Origin: a virus
IMG/VR virus record: IMGVR_UViG_3300020437_000020
Coordinates: 1-37,418 of that record
Reading direction: 5' to 3' (one strand)
Length of the DNA: 37,418 nucleotides
Part shown: positions 24,108 through 30,804 of the stretch, in pieces
How the letters are laid out: each line of letters begins with the position of its first letter
How positions within the stretch are numbered: the first letter of the stretch is position 1
Notes under the pieces: generated by a model
Told to the model about the DNA's origin: nothing
Seen by the model: the letters and a program-made list of their open reading frames with translations, nothing else
The model's database searches: none
Translations under genes and position numbers: made by a program

Positions 24108-25115
24108 ATGGATTTTTTAAAAGAAATTGTAAAAGAAATTGGTGATGAGTACACCCAACTTGCATCGGAGGTAGAATCAACTGAAGAATTTATTGACACA
24201 GGTTCGTACATTTTTAACAGCCTTGTATCAGGCTCTGTATTTGGCGGTGTATCTAGGAACAAGATTACCGCTATTGCTGGTGAAAGCTCTACTGGAAAGA
24301 CTTTCTTTTCGTTGGCTGTTGTCAAAAACTTTCTGGATAATAACCCTGATGGTTACTGCCTTTATTTTGACACCGAGGCTGCTGTCAACAGGGGACTCCT
24401 TGAGTCTAGAGGAATTGATCTCGAAAGGTTCGTTGTTGTCAACGTGGTAACAATCGAAGAGTTTAGATCAAAAGCGTTAAAGTCTGTTGACATATACCTC
24501 AAAACAGATAAAGAAAAACGCAAACCTTGTATGTTTGTGCTAGACTCATTAGGTATGCTTTCTACAGAGAAAGAGATTACCGATGCACTCAACGACAAAC
24601 AAGTCCGAGACATGACCAAATCTCAATTGGTCAAAGGTGCATTCAGAATGCTTACCCTTAAATTAGGTCAGGCAAAAATTCCCCTTATAGTTACAAATCA
24701 CACATACGATGTCATTGGTTCTTACGTCCCTACAAAAGAAATGGGTGGAGGCAGCGGTCTCAAGTACGCAGCAAGTACAATCATCCATCTCAGCAAAAAG
24801 AAAGAGAAGGATGGAACGGAAGTCGTTGGAAACCTTATCAAGGCAAAGACTGCTAAGTCTCGTTTGAGTAAGGAGAATCAAGAAGTCACAGTACGTCTTT
24901 ATTATGATCAACGTGGTCTTGATCGCTATTATGGTCTTCTAGAGTTAGGAGAACTAGGTGGTCTTTGGAAGAATGTTGCAGGTAGATATGAGATTGATGG
25001 TAAGAAAGTATATGCCAAAGCAATATACAAAGATCCAGAATCTTATTTCACTACTGAGGTAATGGAGAAGTTAGACGCTATTGCACAACAACATTTTGCT
25101 TATGGAGAAAATTGA
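24108..25115 (+). CDS. uvsX: UvsX recombinase (RecA-like)
   Basis: UvsX forms filaments on single-stranded DNA and carries out strand exchange, loaded by UvsY (2011-2439). The 335-residue length is near T4 UvsX (391). Walker A GESSTGKT (58-65), a Walker B strand FVLDSLGML (about 144-152) and an LVTNHTY-type loop are visible; KEMGGGSGLKYAAS (about 211-224) is the loop L2-type DNA-binding segment. The frame opens six bases upstream at a TTG, but ATG 24108 is the normal start. It overlaps gp41 by 14 bases. Confidence 0.95.
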   Translation: MDFLKEIVKEIGDEYTQLASEVESTEEFIDTGSYIFNSLVSGSVFGGVSRNKITAIAGESSTGKTFFSLAVVKNFLDNNPDGYCLYFDTEAAVNRGLLESRGIDLERFVVVNVVTIEEFRSKALKSVDIYLKTDKEKRKPCMFVLDSLGMLSTEKEITDALNDKQVRDMTKSQLVKGAFRMLTLKLGQAKIPLIVTNHTYDVIGSYVPTKEMGGGSGLKYAASTIIHLSKKKEKDGTEVVGNLIKAKTAKSRLSKENQEVTVRLYYDQRGLDRYYGLLELGELGGLWKNVAGRYEIDGKKVYAKAIYKDPESYFTTEVMEKLDAIAQQHFAYGEN

Positions 25116-26472
25116 ACTTACTGTTCTTAGAAACTTCTTAATCAATGAGCAGTATTCTAGAAAGGTTCTTCCTTTTATTAAGGATGAATATTTTGAACTA
25201 AGATCAGAAAAAATTATCTTTCAGGAGATTCATAAGTTCATTAGTGAATACAATAAGATGCCAACGAAGGAGATTCTTGGTATTGAAGTTGATAACAGAG
25301 ATGATCTTAGTGGAGATGAATTCAGTGAAGTTAAAACAATTATTAATGACTTTACTGATGAACCTGTCAATAATGAATGGTTAGAAAAAACTACTGAGAA
25401 GTGGTGTAGGGATCGTGCTATCTATATCGCACTCATGGAATCAGTCATGATTGCTGATAATAAAGATAAAAACAAAAACCGTGATGCAATCCCATCAATT
25501 CTTTCCGATGCTCTTGCAGTAAGTTTTGATAATCATGTTGGTCATGATTACATTGAAGACTATGAAGAACGTTTTATCTCTTATCATGAAAAGAAAACTA
25601 AAATCCCCTTTGATCTTGAATACTTTAACAAGATTACGAAAGGTGGTCTTCCTAACAAGACTCTTAACATCGCTCTTGCTGGGACAGGTGTTGGTAAGTC
25701 TCTTTTCATGTGTCACATGGCTAGCGCCAATCTGCTTGACGGATACAACGTACTTTACGTTACAATGGAGATGGCAGAGGAGAAAATTGCTGAACGTATT
25801 GATGCAAACCTTCTGAACACAAACATCAAAGAGATTGTTGAACTTCCAAAACAAATCTTTGATACTAAGGTAAATAACCTTACAAAGAAAACTCAAGGTA
25901 AGTTAATTATTAAAGAGTATCCTACTGCAGGTGCACACAGTGGTCACTTTAAATCATTACTTAATGAACTTGCATTGAAAAAATCTTTCAAACCTGATAT
26001 AATATTCATAGATTATCTAAACATATGTGCATCTTCACGTTACAGAGCAAATAGTAATGTCAACTCGTATTCCTATATTAAGGCGATTGCTGAAGAACTC
26101 CGTGGTCTTGCAGTTGAGGCTAATGTACCTATCGTCTCCGCCACTCAGACGACTCGTTCTGGTTTTGGTAGTAGTGACATTGACCTTACTGATACGTCAG
26201 AATCCTTTGGTCTCCCTGCCACTGCTGATCTTATGTTCGCTCTTATTAGTACGGAGGAACTTGAGGCGCTAAATCAAATTATGGTTAAACAACTCAAGAA
26301 TAGATATAATGATCCTACTGTCAACAAACGTTTTATCGTGGGTATTGACAGAGGAAAGATGAGGATGTATGATTGTGAACAGTCTGCTCAATCAGATATT
26401 ATTGATACTGGAGAAGAAGAGCAGGTAGATGAATCTAAATATTCTAAGAAATTTCAATCTCTTAAATTTTAA
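25102..26472 (+). CDS. 41: gp41 replicative DNA helicase (DnaB-like)
   Basis: gp41 unwinds the fork as a hexamer and pairs with the gp61 primase (35505-36482). The product is 456 residues (T4: 475). An N-terminal helical domain leads to the RecA-type core: Walker A GTGVGKS (194-200), the YVTMEMAEEKIAERID helix, Walker B IIFIDYLNI, and the SATQTTRSGF motif. The chosen ATG overlaps the uvsX end; a farther upstream in-frame start would overlap more. MazG follows directly. Confidence 0.95.
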   Translation: MEKIELTVLRNFLINEQYSRKVLPFIKDEYFELRSEKIIFQEIHKFISEYNKMPTKEILGIEVDNRDDLSGDEFSEVKTIINDFTDEPVNNEWLEKTTEKWCRDRAIYIALMESVMIADNKDKNKNRDAIPSILSDALAVSFDNHVGHDYIEDYEERFISYHEKKTKIPFDLEYFNKITKGGLPNKTLNIALAGTGVGKSLFMCHMASANLLDGYNVLYVTMEMAEEKIAERIDANLLNTNIKEIVELPKQIFDTKVNNLTKKTQGKLIIKEYPTAGAHSGHFKSLLNELALKKSFKPDIIFIDYLNICASSRYRANSNVNSYSYIKAIAEELRGLAVEANVPIVSATQTTRSGFGSSDIDLTDTSESFGLPATADLMFALISTEELEALNQIMVKQLKNRYNDPTVNKRFIVGIDRGKMRMYDCEQSAQSDIIDTGEEEQVDESKYSKKFQSLKF

Positions 26473-26474
26473 TT

Positions 26475-26999
26475 ATGCCTAGTTACACAAATAGAGTTCT
26501 TGGAAATGATCCCTTGAACATTGGGATTCCTGAACCAACACCACCCAAACGTCCAGAGAAACCACCTGAAGTAAAAATATTTGATCAACAGAAAGGGGGT
26601 GTTAGTACTGAGAAATACTTGAAGTTTGTTAATGCTGTCACTTCTGACGAGAGTAAACATGATGGTCATTTTCAAGATCGTCTAAAAAATCTAAAGTCAA
26701 AAGGTTTTGATACTAATAGATTTATCACTGCTGCTGTAGGATTATCTGCAGAGTCAGGTGAGTTTACTGAAATTATAAAGAAGATTGTTTTTCAGGGCAA
26801 AGAACCAACTGAAGAAAACTTGTTTCATCTGAAACGTGAACTAGGTGACATCATGTGGTATGTTGCTCAGGCATGTATGGCACTTGATGTTTCTATTGAT
26901 GAAATCATAGAGATGAACGTAGAAAAACTCAAAGCACGTTATCCTGGTGGAGAGTTTGATGTCCACTATTCCGAAAATCGTAAACAAGGAGATTTGTAA
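26475..26999 (+). CDS. mazG: MazG-like nucleotide pyrophosphohydrolase
   Basis: The 174-residue product belongs to the all-alpha NTP pyrophosphatase group. The metal-binding pattern E93xxE96 (AESGEFTE) and E122xxD125 (RELGDIMWY) is intact. The first 45 residues are a Pro-rich extension not in bacterial MazG. Cyanophage MazG proteins hydrolyse nucleoside triphosphates and have been linked to host nucleotide or ppGpp control; later work favours dGTP and dCTP recycling. The gene follows gp41 after two bases and precedes a small gene with a good AAGGAG signal. Confidence 0.88.
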   Translation: MPSYTNRVLGNDPLNIGIPEPTPPKRPEKPPEVKIFDQQKGGVSTEKYLKFVNAVTSDESKHDGHFQDRLKNLKSKGFDTNRFITAAVGLSAESGEFTEIIKKIVFQGKEPTEENLFHLKRELGDIMWYVAQACMALDVSIDEIIEMNVEKLKARYPGGEFDVHYSENRKQGDL

Positions 27000-27000
27000 A

Positions 27001-27207
27001 ATGTTAACTAGACAAGTAGAAGATTCATTAAGAGCAGCACAAGAACACTTAAGAGATGCTCTTGCATTTGCAGCAAGAGGTGAGAAACCTTACGTAGCAA
27101 AACACATAGGTTCATTCCTAGCAGACATTGAAAACTTAATAGAGGCACAAGATCTCATAGAACAGATGAGAGATAAGTTAGATGCACTACCTGATGATGC
27201 TAAATAG
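27001..27207 (+). CDS. Small helical hypothetical protein
   Basis: This 68-residue, probably all-helical protein starts at ATG 27001, behind AAGGAG at 26985-26990. Its charged heptad-like pattern (for example DSLRAAQEHLRDALAFAARGE) suggests a helical bundle or coiled coil. No family is recognised. Codons near its end form a late-promoter motif (CTAAATA, 27200-27206) for the following gene. Confidence 0.6.
   Translation: MLTRQVEDSLRAAQEHLRDALAFAARGEKPYVAKHIGSFLADIENLIEAQDLIEQMRDKLDALPDDAK
27200..27206 (+). promoter_or_regulatory. Late-type promoter element
   Basis: CTAAATA overlaps the stop codon of the 68-residue gene, 25 bases ahead of the next start. It matches the other late-type elements in the window. 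Because it is inside coding sequence, chance is possible. Confidence 0.35.
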
Positions 27208-27230
27208 TTGATGTAGAATACTAAAAGATC

Positions 27231-27464
27231 ATGAGTAGATTTTCAGATTTAGTTGGTGGTAAAAAAACTACACCTGCTCCTGTGGTAGAGGAAGCACCTA
27301 GACCAGAAGAAGAAATTGCAGATGCAGTAGCAGAGACTGTAGATTTCCGCTCTATGTCAAAAAATGAACTTGAGGACTATGGACGCACCGTAGGTATTGA
27401 GTTAGATAGAAGACATAGCAAAAGAAAATTGATTAAAGAATTAGAAGAACACTTATCAACATAG
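27231..27464 (+). CDS. Small protein with SAP/HeH-like C-terminus
   Basis: The 77-residue protein has two parts. Residues 1-35 are disordered and Pro/Glu-rich after a short SRFSDLVGGKK head. Residues 40-76 (MSKNELEDYGRTVGIELDRRHSK, then RKLIKELEEHL) look like a helix-extension-helix SAP/LEM-type motif, often used for DNA binding. In T4-like phages such small proteins can be virion- or DNA-associated. Function is not established. Confidence 0.5.
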   Translation: MSRFSDLVGGKKTTPAPVVEEAPRPEEEIADAVAETVDFRSMSKNELEDYGRTVGIELDRRHSKRKLIKELEEHLST

Positions 27465-27471
27465 TCATATC

Positions 27472-28413
27472 ATGGCTAGTCTAAGCACAGCAGAACTTGC
27501 TAAAAGAAGTAATCTTGATATTTTCTTAAAAAGAATTAAAGGTGGTAAACCATTTACTACAGCGAACAATGGTGGAAAAACTGTAAAGATTCATAAGGAA
27601 TATGCTAACTTGATCAAGCAGGTTGGTCTTGAAGCTTTTAAAGATAAAAAAGGAACTATTTTATTTGAAACAGTAAACAAGTCATTCTCACTTCCTAACA
27701 CACCCAAGGGTCATGTTAGACTTAACCAACTGTATAAAGATTCTGAGTTTGCTGGAAGAACTCAAAAAACTACAAAAGCAGAGGATAAAGAAGTTGCTAG
27801 TTTAAATGAACAACTAGTAAAAATAATGGATTCAACTGGATATGATTATGTTAAAGTAAAGGTTGGAAAGAATACTTATACAGTTACATCTGTTACTAAA
27901 ACTAAAGGAATGCCAAAAGCTGACTTTAATTTTGTTGATACTAAAGGGAAAGCAGTAGGTTTTATATCTCATAAAGATGGTTCAAGTCCAAAAGGATTTC
28001 AACAATGGTCAGGTACATCACAACAAAACGCAAAAGAAATTTATAAACATAAAGAAACACAGGACTTTATTAATACCTTAAAAGGTATGTTTCCTACAGG
28101 AATGCCAAATGCAACAACTGTAGGTAGAAAAATAAGTAGTTCAAAACTTAAAAAAATGGCAGTCTATGGACAAGATGTAGGAAATGGGAGTACTGGAATT
28201 AATAATGTAGATCTTGTATTACAAGGACCAGTAAAATTAAAAAAAGTTGGATCTTACTATGAAGTAACTTCATCATTTAAACCAAGTGTAAGAGGTCAAT
28301 ATGAACCAATACTTTTAGCAGTATATAAAGGAGATAGAAGTGACCATGGAATTAAGGGTGCTAGAATAACTATAAATCCACTTGGCGGAAGAACAGTAAA
28401 GGAATATGTGTAA
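27472..28413 (+). CDS. Hypothetical protein with nuclease-like motif
   Basis: This is a 313-residue protein with no recognised family. In its middle, MPKAD151FNFVDTKG followed by GFISHK168DG resembles the strand-turn-strand of PD-(D/E)XK nucleases, with Ser at the usual Glu position (S166-H-K168). The rest is Lys-rich with Gly-bounded strands. It is followed by a ligase-like and a nucleotidyltransferase-like gene, which would suit a nucleic-acid end-processing role. The nuclease idea is tentative; the Ser substitution may mean an unusual or inactive site. Confidence 0.4.
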   Translation: MASLSTAELAKRSNLDIFLKRIKGGKPFTTANNGGKTVKIHKEYANLIKQVGLEAFKDKKGTILFETVNKSFSLPNTPKGHVRLNQLYKDSEFAGRTQKTTKAEDKEVASLNEQLVKIMDSTGYDYVKVKVGKNTYTVTSVTKTKGMPKADFNFVDTKGKAVGFISHKDGSSPKGFQQWSGTSQQNAKEIYKHKETQDFINTLKGMFPTGMPNATTVGRKISSSKLKKMAVYGQDVGNGSTGINNVDLVLQGPVKLKKVGSYYEVTSSFKPSVRGQYEPILLAVYKGDRSDHGIKGARITINPLGGRTVKEYV

Positions 28414-28419
28414 CACTAT

Positions 28420-28467
28420 ATAAAGTGTCCACTATCCCTGTACAAAGGTAATAGATGCTGCTATAAT
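28420..28467 (+). promoter_or_regulatory. Promoter with conserved upstream box
   Basis: The box ATAAAGTGTCCACT (28420-28433) is identical to that at 13688. After 5 nt comes TGTACA (28439-28444, 4/6 to -35), then a 17-nt spacer and TATAAT (28462-28467) preceded by TG (extended -10). The start near 28474 coincides with the ATG of the ligase-like gene, so the transcript may be leaderless or nearly so. Confidence 0.65.
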
Positions 28468-28473
28468 AAGGAT

Positions 28474-29652
28474 ATGAAAAATACCCACTTAGAGCATATA
28501 GAAGATGAGATCCTCAACAGAGGGTCTAAAGGTGGTAAAGATGTTATTGATTTTCTAGAGGATATCGGTAAGTTTCTTCATCAACGACCAAACGAAGTCA
28601 ACATCACTACCAAGTGGGATGGTGCACCTGCGATTATTTGTGGAACAGATCCTGAGACACAGAAGTTTTTTGTAGGCACCAAGTCAGTATTCAATAAAAC
28701 TAATGCTAAAGTATGCTATTCAGACGGTGACATTGACAACTATTATACTGGGCAACTTGCTTCTAAACTTAAAGCATGTCTTAGGCACCTTCCTAAACTG
28801 GATATTAAAGGGGTTGTCCAAGGTGATCTCCTTTTTACAAACGACAAAAAAATATTATCTATCGGCGGAGACAGAGTTATTAGTTTCACTCCTAATACTA
28901 TCACTTATACCATTCCTGTTGGTAGTTCTCTTTCTAAAAAGGTATCCAAGGCGGTATTGGGGATCGTATTTCATACGGAATATAGTGGTGACTCCCTATC
29001 TTCGATGGATGCAAAGTTTGGATTCAGACAGAATATTAAAGATCATAAAGATATTTTTGTACCCTCTGCGAATTTTACTGATTCTGTTGGTACTTCAAGG
29101 TTTAGCGCTATTGATCGGACTAAGTTTGCTTCGCTAGTTTCACGTTCTCGCGGATCTCTCAAGCAAGCATCAATCTTTTTAGATGCGATACAAAAGTCAG
29201 ACTATGCAATGCCAACAATATTCAAAAGGTTTTTCAACTCTTATGTTAGAGAAGGTAAGAAACTAAACAGTGCGACTGCTGTTGTTAATGACTTCTCTAG
29301 GTATTATGCTGCTGTTCTAGACAAAGAAGTTTCTTCTAAGAAGAGTAAATTAGGTAAGGATAAATATATACGTATCAAAACACTTGGTCTCAGGTTTATT
29401 GAGAAAAACCAAAGAAGCATTTATATGACAATTGCTTCTCACATGAACATTACTCAAGCAAAAAACTTTATTATTCGTAGACTTGAACGTGCAAAATCCA
29501 TTGGGACATTTGTTCGTATCAATAATGGATATAAAGTAACTACTCCTGAGGGGTTTGTTGCTATCAAGAATGGTCATGCCATCAAACTTGTAGATCGTTT
29601 TGAGTTCAGTAGAAACAATTTTACAGTAGCAAAAAACTGGGATAAGAAATGA
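28474..29652 (+). CDS. Nucleic-acid ligase-like covalent nucleotidyltransferase
   Basis: The 392-residue protein has the motifs of ATP-dependent ligases and capping enzymes. Motif I is K47-W-D-G-A-P, where Lys takes up AMP. Around 114-121 VVQGDLLF is in the place of the motif III/IIIa strand. IVFHTEY (164-170) fits motif IV, and EGFVAIKNG...IKLV (359-373) fits motif V with K371. The spacing between motifs is larger than in T4 RNA ligases because of a Lys-rich helical insert (about 210-345). The substrate, DNA or RNA, is unknown. It is the first gene behind a box-type promoter and overlaps the next gene by four bases. Confidence 0.65.
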   Translation: MKNTHLEHIEDEILNRGSKGGKDVIDFLEDIGKFLHQRPNEVNITTKWDGAPAIICGTDPETQKFFVGTKSVFNKTNAKVCYSDGDIDNYYTGQLASKLKACLRHLPKLDIKGVVQGDLLFTNDKKILSIGGDRVISFTPNTITYTIPVGSSLSKKVSKAVLGIVFHTEYSGDSLSSMDAKFGFRQNIKDHKDIFVPSANFTDSVGTSRFSAIDRTKFASLVSRSRGSLKQASIFLDAIQKSDYAMPTIFKRFFNSYVREGKKLNSATAVVNDFSRYYAAVLDKEVSSKKSKLGKDKYIRIKTLGLRFIEKNQRSIYMTIASHMNITQAKNFIIRRLERAKSIGTFVRINNGYKVTTPEGFVAIKNGHAIKLVDRFEFSRNNFTVAKNWDKK

Positions 29653-30785
29653 ATTTTGTTGATTTCATTAAAGAAGCAACAAGCACTGCATCTCAACAGG
29701 CAGCACGTCTGGGGTTGCAAGGGAATGGTCATGGCGATTGGTATGATAATAATGGAAAACTTGTAGCAAAAACTGTAAAAGGATCTCTGAAATTTTTTGG
29801 TAAGAAAAAGGGTGCTGGTGAAGATGAACCATCTGTTCCAAATAAAGATTCTGTTGTAGGACAAAAGATTCCTCATGATCAACAAGCACCTGAAGAACCT
29901 GCAGAAGATCAACCAACAAAAGGTCCTCTAACTATTGGATTTGGAAGATTCAATCCACCCACTGTTGGACATGAAGCACTATTAAAGACAATAAAGACAA
30001 CAGCAGCAGATGGTGAATATAAAGTATACCCATCTCATTCACAAGATTCTAAGAAAAATCCTTTAGATTCTGAAACTAAAGTTAGTTTCATGAAGGCAAT
30101 GTTCCCTGATCATGCAAACAATATTATTCATGATACAAAGATGCGTACAATCTTTGACGTTCTCAAGTCTGCATACGCTGATGGTCATAGTGAAGTAAAC
30201 ATTGTTGTAGGTGCTGATCGTAGATCAGAGTTTGAAAGTTTAGCAAACAAGTACAACGGACAACTTTACAATTTTGAAAATATTAATATTATTTCTGCAG
30301 GTAAAAGAGATCCTGATGCAGAAGGTGTTGAGGGTATGTCTGCATCTAAACTTCGTAAGGCAGCGATCGATGGTGACTTTGATACCTTTGTAAGTGGTAT
30401 ACCAAAACCATTAGATAAAAAGATGACTAAAGAATTGTATAATACAGTTCGTAGAAACATGGGTATTGAAGAAAGTTCACTTTGGCAGATTGCACCTAAG
30501 TTAGACTTCCTTAATTTAAGAGAAAACTTTGTTTCTGGAAACGTCTTTGGTGTTGGTGATTTGATTGAAAATTTAAATCATGGTTTGATGGGAAGGATCA
30601 TTCGTCAAGGTACAAATTATGTTATTGCTCTTACTAAAGAAGGCATGATGTTCAAGTCTTGGATCAAGGATATCAACGAAGTTCATGAGGTTGGCACCGA
30701 CTCCTATAGGGAATATGTACAGAGAATGACGCCTTATGAAAAAGTAAAGTCTTTTACAAGGATAAATAAAAATAAGAAGAAATAA
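29649..30785 (+). CDS. HIGH-type nucleotidyltransferase with N-terminal extension
   Basis: The 378-residue protein belongs to the NMNAT/cytidylyltransferase superfamily. GRFNPPTVGH (99-108) is the HxGH-type motif, VVGADRRSEF (187-196) a conserved core strand, and GMSASKLRKAA (229-239) the SxTxxR-type motif. Residues 1-50 form a separate small domain with GNGHGDWYD (25-33) and KTVKGSLKFFGKK, followed by a Pro/Glu linker. The C-terminal 110 residues are unassigned. Overlap with the ligase-like gene suggests that the two work together, for example in NAD or RNA-end chemistry (inference). Confidence 0.65.
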   Translation: MNFVDFIKEATSTASQQAARLGLQGNGHGDWYDNNGKLVAKTVKGSLKFFGKKKGAGEDEPSVPNKDSVVGQKIPHDQQAPEEPAEDQPTKGPLTIGFGRFNPPTVGHEALLKTIKTTAADGEYKVYPSHSQDSKKNPLDSETKVSFMKAMFPDHANNIIHDTKMRTIFDVLKSAYADGHSEVNIVVGADRRSEFESLANKYNGQLYNFENINIISAGKRDPDAEGVEGMSASKLRKAAIDGDFDTFVSGIPKPLDKKMTKELYNTVRRNMGIEESSLWQIAPKLDFLNLRENFVSGNVFGVGDLIENLNHGLMGRIIRQGTNYVIALTKEGMMFKSWIKDINEVHEVGTDSYREYVQRMTPYEKVKSFTRINKNKKK

Positions 30786-30804
30786 AGTATTATTGAATTT
30801 AGCT

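Noticed and set aside
28703-29137. 144-residue hydrophobic plus-strand frame
   Set aside because: It lies wholly inside the ligase-like gene in another frame, whose motifs I to V are coherent; no ribosome site.
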